From: Steromphala cineraria
Lineage: Eukaryota > Mollusca > Gastropoda > Trochida > Trochidae
DNA: 64,000 bases
NCBI GenBank assembly: GCA_916613615.1
Contig: OU744727.1
Span: forward strand, 16,686,093 to 16,750,092
Direction: 5' to 3'
The notes under the pieces were generated by a model. That model did no database searches, was not told the DNA's origin, and saw only the letters and a program-made list of their open reading frames with translations. This document shows positions 51,475 through 63,161 of the stretch, piece by piece. A program made the translations under genes and the position numbers. Within the stretch, counting starts at the first letter, position 1. The number at the start of each line of letters is the position of its first letter.

Positions 51475-51957
51475 TAGAGTCATTGACTCTGTAGCTCATC
51501 AAACTTCTTAGTATGCTGTAGAGCGTGGCTAATGTGGTTCCCCCTTTGTAGTGGCCACAAGGTCACCAATCCTAAAATTAGGTATATAGGCGACAAGTTT
51601 CAGTTTTCTAGACCCTATTCTTCTGGAGAAGATGAAAATTGGATTTAAGGGTGTGGCTCATGTAGCCCTTATTAGGTGCCACAGGACCACCAGAACTATA
51701 ATTGATAATCCTCAATAGTCAAGGAATCTGTACACAAGTTTTTCGCTTTCTAGGCCTCATGCTTCTGGAGAAGAAGATGAATATAGGTTTTAAGGGTATG
51801 GCCCCTGTGGCCCTTATTAGGGCTCCACATAAGTTACAATTTTTAATCCTCACTAGCCAAGGAGTATGTACATCAAGTTTCAGCTTTCTAGGCCTTATGC
51901 TTCTGGAGACGAAGATAAAAATAGGTTTACGGGCGGGGCACGTGGCCCTTATTAATT
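51475..51957 (-). mobile_element. Inverted copy of the ~145-bp tandem-core repeat
   Basis: Starts with the reverse complement of the terminal hairpin seen at 29098 (AGAGTCATTGACTCTGTAGC). It continues with about three diverged core units (CTTCTGGAGAAGAAGATGAA, GGCCCTTATTAGG). The head sequence is missing, so it is truncated at its 5' end. Confidence 0.8.
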
Positions 51958-54900
51958 AATTTTGAATATACGTTTTTAATCTGCATGGTAATTAGGGTAG
52001 AATATTACAAGTGTTTGCCACAAACATGGCCCTGTCCCCTGCCGTTATGATATCTATATCGGCATAATTATTAGGAGATTGGAAAGCCGTTAAGGTGACA
52101 TCATGTCTCAAGTCTCAAAGTTGAATATTGTTTATATAACAGGTCAATGTATGCTGTAAACAAACTGCAACTGTTCAAACAGATGGTTTATGTTTGTAGA
52201 ATTCCAAGTAGTTCTAGGCTAGAAGACTGTTGAAGCTTGTTGAATTAATATATTTAAGACAAACGAGAAAATTCCTCGACCATGCATCCATCAAGTCAAA
52301 TTTGTGTCCATGGGACACAGATGGCCCCGCTAATAAAAAAACCCTCAATGTTTTCAACAATAGTATTTAAAACAAAATAAGACATGCACACCTTTAGCTT
52401 CATTTATGTTTTAAAATCCATTAAAATGTAGAAAATTAAAAGTTCCCAAAACAAAACGGTTTTTGAGGAGAAGTGGATAAACAACACCCCCTATCACACT
52501 ACTTTGAGTTTTCACTTGCTCAAGAAAGCACCTAAGTTCAACATGTTAAAAATTTGACAAAAGAATCAAAAATTTAAAAACAAAATATGAGATGGACACC
52601 CTTAGTTTGCCTATAAGCCACGTGTGCAATTTCAATTAAATCTGTTTTATAATGACAACCCAAACACAAATTACATTTCAATATTTATTACAATATATAC
52701 ATATAATTAGATTTGGCATTTATGGGGCATTCTCACTTGTTAAGTTACCCTTGACCGAGCATCGGTCAAGCCACCGCCTGGGGACCAACTTGGTGAAACA
52801 GATTAAGTTGGTGGTAAGATAAAAGTATACGACCAAGCATTGATCGCTCCCATGCTTTGGGACTGCAACTGGTATTATGGTTTCCTGAGCATCAGAAAAT
52901 ACCAAGTTACAGCTACTTAGCTTAAGTACATAGCAGATTACTGAGTTGTTAAAACTGTGAATTGAAGGGGAGGAATATCATCGCTGATGATATAACCGCC
53001 AATGAAAATAACCAAGTGAGATTGCCCAGAAGTGTTAACTGGCAATAGTTTGATCATGATAAGATATGAACATGACAACTGTTATGAATTATTGCTTGAG
53101 GTAACCGATACTGCTGGAGTATATATATGTTGCAGGGAGACCACATCCCACAGCAATGATGGAGGATACGAGACTACTAGTTACAGGGTACACTGCAACG
53201 TTGACGAGGAAAGATACAACAACATACAACTGCCGAAGCTGACTCGACCAACGTAGGAAAATATCGATTGCATGGACGAGGGCAACGGAACTGCAGAAAT
53301 ACTGGCAACTTGAACCTAGTGACTACAAAGCAGCCATACTCGGCTATCAAAGCTTACAAATAAATTGTAACATACAGCAAACATGCCACAATGGCTTACA
53401 AAGCATGAAATGACAATACAGCAAATTGAATTTGGCAATTCAGTCATACATATTAAATAATAGAATATAGGATATACACTACACATGGCTTTCAAAACAT
53501 AAAATATATATATATATATATATATATACAAGGTATTTTTGAGCATTTACCCCCATTAAAAACTGCAGGGTATCAGACATTGTGGGAACAGTGCATGTAT
53601 GCAGGGAGAACATAGAAATGGTAACAATGTAGAAAAAACAAACTGATAGTAACAAGGATTAGAATTTGAATAAGAAATTTTATCTGGAGGTGTTGGGGAT
53701 GGAGGCGGGAAAAACTTTGACAAACTTGTAACAGTAAACAAACAATGGCTGCTGATGCGAGTAACAATGCGGGAAGTGCGATGCTTGTTGGAAGTTCGTT
53801 TGTTTCCGTAGACAAAATAAGCCAATCTGATTGGCTAAGCATTGATTTTAAGACAAAGGGAATACTTCGTTTATGCAAATTAACCATGGAACCTGTGACG
53901 AGCCTGTGTTAGGCTCTGTGATTGGTTGATAAGTTTACCATGAGCAAAGGGAGTTAACTCTAAACTCAATGCCGCAGTTGGCGTATGAAGATATCTTGGA
54001 CAAAGCAGCAAGAAACGTAAAATAGTGCATTATATACATAGTTACATGATTAAGCAAAAGTTGTGAAACTAAAAATACATTTTACCAACGAGTTGACATT
54101 TACTACATTGTAATAATACAGTCAAAGAAAGTTGAACAAAAACTTTTACAGAATGAAAGACTAACTTGTAAAAACTACAAAGTTACTTGCCACGTTTTAA
54201 TTGTCATTATAAACCTGCTTAGCAATTGTAAGCTTTAATGAACGGTTTTTGAGAAGTGGATAAAGAATACCCACTATCACACTACTATAAGCTTTCACTT
54301 GCACAAACGTTCACCTAAGTTCAACATGTCAGAAATTTGAAAAAAATAAAAAAATTGAAAAACAAAACACTTATGTTTACATAATAAGTAATAAAATTAA
54401 GTTTGAGTAATAAAAGATATGCAACTTTCGTAAGAAACAAAAAAAGCATACAAATTCGGTCAGCATAAAGAGACAAAAATCTTTAAACGTGTTACAATAT
54501 GGAATCAAAGTCAAATTGTTCCCACACACTGTCAAAAATTGAACTTTGAACAGAAGAACTTCATTGATTCATTACGTGTGTACAAAGTTAGTATGTACTA
54601 ATATATACTGATGGAAACAAGTTTGCATGATTATTACGACAGTTGTATAATTAAATAACATTAAATAACAAATAATGTAAATCTACAGGATAAATATGAC
54701 ATTGAAAAATGCAAATATGAATTATCCCATGCACAATATTCGTATACAAGTATGCTAAAGATAAAATACTAATAATAAATGATTATTGTTTTTCATGTAT
54801 CAATTTAAATGACACGAGATTTAAATTTGATTATGTCAGCAAAAGTGATCACTAAAGCGAGCTGACCATTTTCCAGTTTTGCCGTTTAGAGTTATCTGCC

Positions 54901-55003
54901 CTTGACCGCGGGCATGGTGATGGTAAACAAACAGCTGTCAGATTTCGCGCGATAATCAAACGTTAGTATCTATCCGTCAGTTAACGTGGTTTGATGAATC
55001 ATA
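51958..55003. other. Gene-free interval with a separated direct repeat
   Basis: About 115 bp at 52468-52585 recurs in the same orientation at 54250-54365 (shared AGAAGTGGATAAA, CTATCACACTACT, CACCTAAGTTCAACATGT), 1.78 kb apart. An (AT)n microsatellite lies at about 53505-53528. The direct repeats could bound an old element, but no transposase or reverse transcriptase frame lies between them. Confidence 0.5.
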
Positions 55004-55146
55004 GGCGTAGGAACAGGCACAGGGGGGCCCGGCCCCCCCACTTCCGAACCTAGGGGGGCCCTGCCCCCCAACCTTTCAAGAATTTTTTTTATAGAAAAAG
55101 TCACTTTAACTCTGTATTTTAGGGGGAAGGAAAAATGAGATGAACG

Positions 55147-55174
55147 CCCCCCCCCCCCCCCCCCCCCCCCCCCC
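55147..55174 (+). repeat. Poly(C) run, 28 nt
   Basis: An uninterrupted run of 28 C. Runs of this length on one strand can form i-motif or G-quadruplex structures and are prone to length error in sequencing. Confidence 0.95.
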
Positions 55175-56934
55175 TGAACAGTAAGATTTTCGGTTGACAA
55201 TTTTTTTAAAGAAAAGGGGGGAGGGGTGTGGGAGAGGGAGAGCGAGGGGATTTGGATTGGGATGGGAGAAAAAGGGAATCCCCTTCCCCAACATTTTATC
55301 CTTTTTAGGGATCTACCCTGTAATTAGAATTGTAAATTGGAAAGGGTTCAGATTTTTTTACCTCGAAAATGCGAGGATATTTAGATATTACCCCAACCTT
55401 CCCAGGGGGTGGGGCATAAAAGCTCAGGGGTCAGGGAAAGTAGAAGGGTCTACCCCATCACCACTGAAACGGACATATGGGCAGGAATGTCCCTTAAATA
55501 CTTTAAACACTTTTCCTAAAAAACATTTGATCTTAAACATCATTGAAAGATGTGTGTTTCATCTTTGTAAGAAAGAGACTTTGAACTATATATGGCAAAT
55601 AACAAAATGTATCGGTTTGTCTGCGTGCCTGTCAGTTTGTCTGTATTTAATATGTCTGATATAATGTGAACATAAATTTGAAACATACATGCACGTGAAT
55701 TAACCCCATGAATTAGGGTTTTTTAATCGTTTTAAAGGAATTATTTTTTCTTCCTTTTAATTACACATTCATAGATAATTTATCTTGCAAAAGTTTGAAC
55801 TACCTGCTGATGTGAATAAGTGAGATCTTTTCACTGGGGCCACGCCCTTAAAATCTAAATTTATTTCCATATTATTTAAAAGGCATAAAAAACTGATTTG
55901 TTGTATACAGACTACTTTAAAAATATGATTAGAATTTGTGGTGAATTTGTTGCCCCTAATAAGGACAATGCCCTTCGGAGCTTTAAAGCTTTATTATATC
56001 CATTTTCAGAACAAAATGCGATCCTTTGAGGTGAATTCAATTTTGCAAGAAACATTATTTTCAAAGATATTGTGACCCTGTTATCTTTAACCTATAAAGG
56101 CTAGAAAATAGCTGCAAAAAGTCAGATGACGTACAGAGCTAAGGCTATTCTTTTCTATTCTTACCTGGAAGACGTATTTGACCATTTTAGCTTTTTGTTT
56201 CACGTTCATCATTCACGTTTTTAAGTGTGATATTTAGGCCAAATTTAAAAACTCAAAACAATTAATATGATGAGAACAAATATTATGTAACAAAGTTCCC
56301 CCTTAAGCATTCCTATAACGTTTACTCATAGTAATTTTGATCTTTTCACGTGACTGAAAATATCTGAGTATATCAAAGCTGTTATGAATATTTAAGCTAT
56401 TAAAACATTTTTGACCTATTCACAGAGTAAAATTGACATTTGAGCTTATTTAAGTTTCTGAGACCAAAGGAGTTAATGAAAAACAAGAAGAAATGATGGA
56501 GATAAACTTACAGAATTTGGAGAATGCTTCCTATTTATTTCAAGGTTATAAGGTCAATTATTATTATATTATCGATACCAACAACAAAATTATCATTATC
56601 ATCAGTTATCATTAATCACTCTATGAGTCATAAATCATCCATGAATTACTTCCATCATGAAATCCATCAATCATCCATCTACGACTATGAGTCATAAATC
56701 ATTAATTCATCAAGCATTAATCAGCAATTTTCAATCATTCGTTATCAATTGATGATCAATCAAACAATTACCAATTATCAAACACTAAAACAATCATTAT
56801 CTTCTATAATCAACCATTCAACACTTAAAGATTATCATTTATCAATCTTCAACACTTAAACGAACGGGCCCGTAACAATCATTCACCAATCATCAATCAA
56901 TAACCTATCAATCATAAATCAATTATTCATCAAT

Positions 56935-57150
56935 CATTGTAAATAATTCAACACTAAACAATCAATAATTCAACACTAAACAATCAATAATTCAACACTA
57001 AACAATCAATCATTCAACACTAAAACCATCAATCATTCAACACTAAAAAGCCATCAATTTTTCAACACTTAAAAAATATCAATCATTCAACATTAAAATC
57101 ATCAATCCATCAATCATTCAACATTAAATCATCAATCATTCAACACTTAA
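56935..57150 (+). repeat. AT-rich minisatellite (AATCATTCAACACTAAA)
   Basis: About ten irregular units of CAATCATTCAACACTAAA type, grading upstream into ATCA-rich low-complexity DNA from about 56580. Confidence 0.8.
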
Positions 57151-57394
57151 ATAATCTTTTATCCATAAAATTCACATATCATTAAACCAAATTTGGGTCC
57201 CCACACAGGAATCCATATAAATCATTTTTATATTTTTTGGAAAGGCAACCCCCACTCTCACAAAAAAAGTTTGGGCCCCCCCAACTCAGCAATCCATATA
57301 TATCATTGTTTGATTTCCTTGAGAGGCCACCCCCCGCTCTCACAAAAGAAATTTGGGCCCCCCCACCCCTCAAACCGTTCCTACGCCACTGTGA

Positions 57395-60185
57395 ATGATG
57401 ACATTGCCATTTGATTCTTACAATGTTGTGGCTCTAAAAGGTTTCTTAAAAGATAGAGGTGTGACATTTACAGGATATAATCGGCCTCAACTCGTCTCTT
57501 TATGTAAATGTGTCAATGACTTGGATTTGCCGAAAAATCCAGACCTCACGACAGACGGTACCACAAATATCCAAAAAAAGATTTTGTCTGATTTTGGTAT
57601 AGAGTTTGATCCATTATTTGTTACTGGATATTCAAATGATTGAACAGAATCACCTGAAATAGGACTGTATGATGTTTTTAATTATCTAATCACAAATCGG
57701 CCAGATTATGACAGGCGGAAGTTGAGAGCCTACAAATCCTTCCAAGACTATCGGTTATTTGCTGATGGACATGTTGAGAATTTGCAGTATACGTCAATTC
57801 AATACACTGGATTCTTTAAAGCCATAGTAAGGCCAACACAGCGTGTCAAGAGTGATTCATATCACCTTTGGATTGCTGTTGATATCAACCTTTGTGAAAT
57901 AAAGACAGCCTAGGTTTTTGTCAATGTCCTGGAGGGTGAGTGGTCACATTGATAAACATTCATTTAACGTCAAGGACTAAATAAAAATTACAGAAATATC
58001 ACTCATGAAAGAACATTTTTAAAAAGAAAATTTTTGAGTCGCAATACACATATATCATAAATGTATTAATCATAAATTTTCTTGCCTCATTAATGCATAT
58101 CAAACTTCTCGTTTATTGCAAACATTTACACCTAAGTATATTGTAGGTTTACTCAGTGAATCTTAACCCCATTTTTCATAATTTGATAAAAATTTGATTA
58201 ATAAAGTAAACTGAAACAACAAACTGTAAACTTGTTCTCAATACACTGGTTTAAATAAGTTATAACTTGATCCATATTTTAGCGCGGTTGAAGCGTGTAG
58301 GCACATCGGTGCAGTGCTCTATGACATAGAGGCATTTGAGAAGAAAGGCGTGACAGATGGACCTGCACAATGGACCAAAAAGGCTCGCAGTCATGATGAA
58401 CCAGTGCCAATCAAGCACCTCAAAATCCAGAAAATAAAGTAATAAAAATTTGTTAATTCCAATGTTGTATTAAACTGTAGGTACATACATGTATGTACAA
58501 TTATAACAATATTATTTTAAAAATGAATGGCATCACTAAAATATTATAGTATTCCTCATTAAAGGGGCAGTAGCACGTTTTTAGGGGGAATATCAGGTGA
58601 TGTCAGGAAAATGAAAATAAATAGTTCCAATTGAAAGACAATGTATTCAAACTAAATGAAGCAGTAATAACTCAAATATATAACGTAAAGTTCAGCCATG
58701 AGATTCATTTTTCTTACAAAAATGAATTAAAGGTGTTCACACAAAAATGGCCGCCAATGGATTTTATGTGAAGCCTCATACTTTGTCCTCTGACTATGGG
58801 TGATTGGCTTGTGTAATGAGATTGTTGACACTGTCAATATGATACATTTAGCATTTACTTACAATTATAACTGAAATATTTAAAATGTAAAATTATCAAA
58901 AAACGTGCTACTGCCCCTTTAAAGGAAAATAAACTGATTGTAACCCGCACTTGAATTGAAATAAGCAATTAATCAGATTTGTTACATCAAAAGATACAAT
59001 TAAACAAACTATAATCCATAATCAAACAGAACAGAACATAGAATGAATGAATACAATTTATTTCTTCAGTTATGGTCAAGATATTGCATGTGCTGAGAAC
59101 AGACAAGAGTCGTTTGATCCCAGACATGAGAATGACAGAGGGGAACCAACACAAAGCCAACTAGCTGATTTTGCATCTACATTGCATAAGGTGTGATTCC
59201 TCAACTTTAACCAGCAGATAATGGAAAAATGTATAATATCATTTGTAAACATAACACATTTACAATGGTGAAGATTTCAACCTACTGTATTACAGATAAA
59301 CCCTGATTCCTGTGCCTTGGAGCTCCTGCCCACAGATAATCTACCAACAGATTCTCAAAAAAAAGCAATCATTAATGATTGTGTATCTCTTTCTTTTATT
59401 AGCAAAGTTTCTACTTCCCCTGAAAATTGTGAATCACTGTCTCAAGAATCACTTGATTGTTTGAAGTATACAGATGAGGAGATAGAGTATATAGAGAAGG
59501 AGACCAGGGGTCAGGCTAGCAATCCAACATGGGGCCAAATGAGGAGAGGCATTGTAACCAGCTCCAACTAGAAGCGGGTGTTTACCCGAGCTGAGACCTT
59601 TGAGAACAATTCTGACACTGATTGTTCCAAGTTGGCCTCCCATTTGTTAAGTAGTACTAATGTAGATGAGGACAGGGTACCTCTCTCACTTGCCTGGGGA
59701 AGGACTAAGGAAAAGAAAGCCAAAAAAATGTACATTCAAATTGAAAAAACAAAACATAGGCATTTAGCACTGGAAGAAAAGGGCTTAATCATTGACAAAT
59801 GTTGCCCATTCTTGGGATCTTCAGTAGATGGCATCGTTTCTTGCAAATGTAAACCCCCTCATAATAAGCGTTTAATTGAAGTTAAATGCCCCTGGGCGCT
59901 GAGAGATCATGAACCAAAGGAAGCCTCCAAAAAGAGAGGATGTTATCTCCACAACAACAAATGGATGCTAAAAAAAGAAGTGATTATTACTACCAAATCC
60001 AGAGTCAGTTGGGAATTTGTAGGGTCCAGTCATGTGATTTGGTTATCTACACAAAAAAGGGTGTTCATGTTGTTGATGTTCCATATGACAAGGACTTTTT
60101 TGAAGATATGGTAAAAAGAATCAAACAATTCTACTTGGTGAAGTTACTTCCAATTATTATTAATTGTGAAATAAAGGAAGACTGA
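57395..60185 (+). pseudogene. SAP-SWIM-YqaJ exonuclease gene of a DNA transposon, decayed
   Basis: Exons 57395-57935, 58283-58438, 59070-59190 and 59296-60185. The first ATG gives a SAP-like N-terminus (YNVVALKGFLKDRGVTFTGY). Next is a SWIM zinc finger, CQCPGG (exon 1 end) joined to AVEACRHIGAVLYDIE (exon 2). Then comes a YqaJ-type nuclease: SLAWGRTKEKKAKKMY, CPFLGSSVDGIVSC, LIEVKCPWALRDHEP and DYYYQIQSQLGI. YqaJ relatives are phage-type recombination exonucleases with conserved acidic and Lys residues such as the E-x-K seen here. Lesions: TGA at 57641, TAG at 57911 plus a 1-nt loss just before the SWIM Cys pair, TAG at 59569, and a 1-nt loss in an A run near 59970. A TTAA-type MITE sits in the second intron. 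It is tail-to-tail with the transposase at 60409. Confidence 0.85.
58559..58922 (-). mobile_element. TTAA-type MITE in intron of the YqaJ pseudogene
   Basis: Complete copy with ends TTAAAGGGGCAGTAGCACGT and ACGTGCTACTGCCCCTTTAA, 364 bp, in the same orientation as the 22706 copy. It lies between exons 58283-58438 and 59070-59190. Confidence 0.9.
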
Positions 60186-60408
60186 GGTAGATCTATGTAT
60201 ACTAGTCAAAAAATTGCTTTATGTCCTAGGTTAATAGAAATGTTTCTATTAAACAAACTATCTTACTGAGTTATAAAACAAATAAAGTTGTTACAAATGA
60301 TTAATACTAACAGAGTGTGTTCCTCTTATTCTCTTGGACAGCATATATTATAATTTTGATGTAACATTCAGAAGGTGGATGGGTTTGTACAAAATTGTGA
60401 CAATTTCA

Positions 60409-61020
60409 TTACTTAACTAGTACAGAATCCAAGTTACAAAGTGCAGCTGCAACAAACACAGATTGATTAAGGGGGCCTTTCATCTTGAGTGGTATTACAC
60501 CTTGCAATAATTTGAATTCCTTCAATCTACCAATAGCTCTTTCTACATGTATCCTTGCAGTAGCAATCCTTCTTGTTTTGGTAACTGCATGTGATGAAAG
60601 CTGTTTTCCATAACAGAATGGAGGGATATTTAAGGTAGCTTTTCTAGTTGCTAATAAATCTCTAATCAAGAACCCCTTGTCAGCCATTATATCATCACCT
60701 TCACACACTAAATCTAAAAAGCCTGAGCTTTGAACAACTTTTCTATCAGATATGCTTCCTGACCACAAGTCTGATACAAATGTGAAAGTACCCTTAGGTG
60801 AACAAGCAACCAGACATTTCAAGGTATTGCTATGTTTATATGAAGACCATGTAATTCTCTGACTTGAGGGTATGCTAGGTTTCTGTAAGAAGAATTCAGT
60901 ACAGTCAATAACAGCAATTATTATATTGTCAAAGATTTGTAGCATTTTGATTGGTCTAAAGATGGTCACATGACAGTCCATAGAAAGCGATATTGACTTG
61001 AGAACAATCGCAAAAGTCAA
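60409..61020 (-). CDS. DDE_Tnp_4-type transposase, 5'-truncated (ISL2EU/Harbinger-like)
   Basis: An open frame of 203 codons, read from 61020 down to 60409. Motifs with the presumed catalytic triad: IDCTEFFLQKPS (Asp39), SGSISDRKVVQSSG (Asp92), and RIHVERAIGRLKEF (Glu160). Family signatures ITWSSYKHSNTLKCL, DDIMADKGFLIRD and LNIPPF are also present. It would cut and paste its element in the nucleus. The first ~25 residues are poorly conserved, and the N-terminal DNA-binding part (THAP or HTH in relatives) is missing, so either an upstream exon is lost or the copy is truncated. No stop interrupts the catalytic core. Pairing with a YqaJ gene is the gene content I recall for ISL2EU transposons. 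Confidence 0.8.
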   Translation of the reverse strand: MTFAIVLKSISLSMDCHVTIFRPIKMLQIFDNIIIAVIDCTEFFLQKPSIPSSQRITWSSYKHSNTLKCLVACSPKGTFTFVSDLWSGSISDRKVVQSSGFLDLVCEGDDIMADKGFLIRDLLATRKATLNIPPFCYGKQLSSHAVTKTRRIATARIHVERAIGRLKEFKLLQGVIPLKMKGPLNQSVFVAAALCNLDSVLVK

Positions 61021-61109
61021 TCAACTTTGATATTGACCCATTGTTGACGTAATGCCTATGTGACGTCACGTCATGTCAACAATCGCTTAGCAACGTTACG
61101 TCACCTTTG
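61021..61109. promoter_or_regulatory. Possible bidirectional promoter with CRE-like motifs
   Basis: The 89 bp between the transposase frame (-) and the recombinase start (+) hold a full CRE palindrome TGACGTCA (61061-61068) and several TGACGT/ACGTCA-like half sites (TTGACGTAA, TTACGTCAC). No TATA box is seen. Regulatory role is inferred from position and motif density only. Confidence 0.35.
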
Positions 61110-62851
61110 ATGTCGGCGTCTCTTACCGTGAAGATGAATCGCTTTGCCGACGTTAATGTTGAAGAACAAAAAGAAATTTTGGACAATATCGATGCCAAAA
61201 ACACAAAGAAAGCAACTGCTACAGCTGTAAAAGTATTTAGAGATTACCTACGTCAGAAGGGGAAAGATGTTGATTTTGAGGGCTATTGCGCGGAGGATCT
61301 GGACGCTACCTTGTCGAAATTTTACCTGGAGGCGAGAAGTGAGAAAGGCGAATACTACAAAAAAGTTACTTTGATGTCTTACCGCCATGGTATTCAGAGA
61401 CATTTAGAAACAACTAGAAAAGATATCGACATTATTAGAGGATCAGAATTCAAGAATTCCATTAAGTCCTTTAAAGCAATGGGGAAAGAACTGAAACGTA
61501 TCGGCCGTGCTGCCATTGACCACTACCCTCCGATTGCTGACACTGACATGGCTAAGCTGTATGACTATGTATGCAGTTCTGACAGTTCACAGTTCCTCCA
61601 GTACAAGGTAAGTTTGTATAAATCAAATCATGATAACTTATATCCTAATATAGAACAAGAAACATATGTCTTCAGTACGATAAAGCGTTAATACTCTCGC
61701 TGTAATTAGGATAACCAGTTCGAAAGAGCTACCGCATGTTATTGTAAGAAAAGCTTGTTTACTCGTTACAAATAAATGTCAATTTCATTATTAACAGGTA
61801 TTTATCGACTTGATGCTACACTTTGGACGCCGGGGTAGAGAGAACCTAGCTGCAATGAAGATCACTGACCTGGCTGTGACAACTGATGCTGACGGTGATA
61901 TGTATGTCTACCTGAGCACAGACGAACAGACAAAAAATCATCAAGATGACAGCGACCGTGCTCAGGGAAGGATGTACGAGAGAAAAGGTGCGTTTAAGCA
62001 TTATTATTGATTAATGCCATTAATTAAAGCCATATTACATACCATTAATCCAGTCCTAAGGATACTGCAGCAGTAGAAGTTCATCAAAACAGTGATGACA
62101 CATAACGCTTGTTTACACGCCATGAATATAAAGGGAAGTAACTCTAAATTCCTGGGCCGAAGGTCAGTTTACCAAATTGCAATAAACTCAATGTTCGAGT
62201 CCCTGTTTTTTTCCAGTACAAAGTATTTTTAATTACTTTATTTTTTCAGATGATCCGAGATGTCCTGTTAGGTCATACGTGAAGTATGTTCGACGTTTGG
62301 ACAAGGAAAGCATGAAGTTGTTCCAACAACCAGCTTCTCAAGAGAAGGATGGCATGAACTACATCGGCGTCCCTCTTGGACACAATCGACTGGGATCGAT
62401 GATGGCCTCACTCAGTGTCAAGGCGGGTCTTTCTGTAAGATACACTAATCATTCTCTCCGGGCTACAACTGTTCATGTTCTAGACACTGCCCAAATTCCT
62501 TCGAGACACATCATGACTGTGACTGGTCATAAAGCCGAGTCCAGTCTAAAGACCTACACTGGATACACTAATGAAACTACAAAGAAACTGATGTCCAAAA
62601 CAATTAGCAACAAGACCTGCAAGAGTGTAAGTGTCAAAACTGCTGCGATTCCGTATGATGACAGTGATCTCAATGACTTCTTAAATGACACAGACTTTGA
62701 TATGATTCTGCAAAATGTTCCAGTAAATGGACCTAATGCACAATTTCAAAGCTACCCGCTTTCAAACCAGAACTCTTTTTTTCAAATGCCGACACCAGTT
62801 CTTTACAATTGCAATGTGACCTTTAACTATAACATTCAGAACCCCCAGTAA
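61110..62851 (+). CDS. Crypton-type (DUF3504) tyrosine recombinase, intact
   Basis: Exons 61110-61607, 61798-61987 and 62250-62851; phases agree and the product is 429 residues. The ATG at 61110 is the first in frame; a second at 61134 (MNRFADV) is also possible. The N-terminal half (YLRQKGKDVDFEGY ... YYKKVTLMSYRHGIQRHL) resembles the SAM-like core-binding domain. The catalytic half has Arg178 in FGRRGRENL, the H-x-x-R box NHSLRATT (His297, Arg300), His323 in TGHKAESS and nucleophile Tyr332 nine residues later, as in XerD-type enzymes. The C-terminus is acidic (DDSDLNDFLNDTDFD) and ends with YNCNVTFNYN. Related proteins include Cryptons and host genes with a domesticated domain, so this may be a live element or a host gene; terminal repeats were not found. 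It is head-to-head with the transposase remnant. Confidence 0.88.
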
Positions 62852-62919
62852 AGTACCCATGTACAATGATGTTTTGCTCTTGAATATTTCAAGAAAGTTG
62901 TTGAAAGAAGTGCTTGTTC

Positions 62920-62925
62920 AATAAA
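62920..62925 (+). terminator. Poly(A) signal AATAAA of the recombinase gene
   Basis: A canonical hexamer 69 bp after the recombinase stop codon, the expected distance for a short 3' UTR. Confidence 0.65.
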
Positions 62926-63045
62926 GATATCTAAATTCTCATTTTCTGGTTATTTTTTTATCCAAACATTCGGGGTTTTATTCCCTCAGGTAAGTGAGTT
63001 ATTTGTGACTGTTCTTTTAACGATTTCTTTTTAAAATATAATAAA

Positions 63046-63161
63046 ACAATTATAGACTTCTGTAGAGGTCAATATCGTTTTTCATTGACCTGAGTAAAAC
63101 AATATTGTTTTACTCAGGTCAATAAAAAACGATATTGACCTCTACAGAAGTCTATAATTGT
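63046..63161. repeat. 116-bp near-perfect palindrome
   Basis: ACAATTATAGACTTCTGTAG at the left is matched by CTACAGAAGTCTATAATTGT at the right, with a continuous stem through GTAAAACAATATTGTTTTAC at the centre. There is almost no loop; mismatches are confined to a TTTTCA/TAAAAA patch. Probably a foldback element; it lies about 195 bp downstream of the recombinase gene. Confidence 0.9.

Larger units (their letters stand above)
55004..57387. mobile_element. ~2.4-kb segment bounded by inverted GGCGTAGGAAC ends
   Basis: GGCGTAGGAAC at 55004 and its reverse complement GTTCCTACGCC at 57377, each next to G/C homopolymer-rich sequence (GGGGGGCCCGGCCCCCCC at left, GGGCCCCCCCA at right). The right part has two tandem ~100-bp units (57191-57366). 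Contents: a C28 run, a degenerate unit of the ~145-bp repeat, and minisatellite DNA. The 156-codon frame at 55194 is Gly/Arg-rich low complexity. Probably a non-autonomous element or nested repeats. Confidence 0.45.

Noticed and set aside
53032..53256. 74-codon frame with NDGGYETTSYRVHCNVDEE
   Set aside because: No recognised domain, acceptor or donor in phase, or neighbouring exon; kept only as unassigned sequence.
52468..54365. Direct repeats 1.78 kb apart considered as LTRs of a retrotransposon
   Set aside because: They are only ~115 bp, lack TG...CA ends, and no gag/pol-like frame or primer-binding site lies between them.
55194..55664. 156-codon plus-strand frame rich in Gly and Arg
   Set aside because: Low-complexity translation of purine-rich repeat DNA next to the poly(C) run. 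No domain is recognised.
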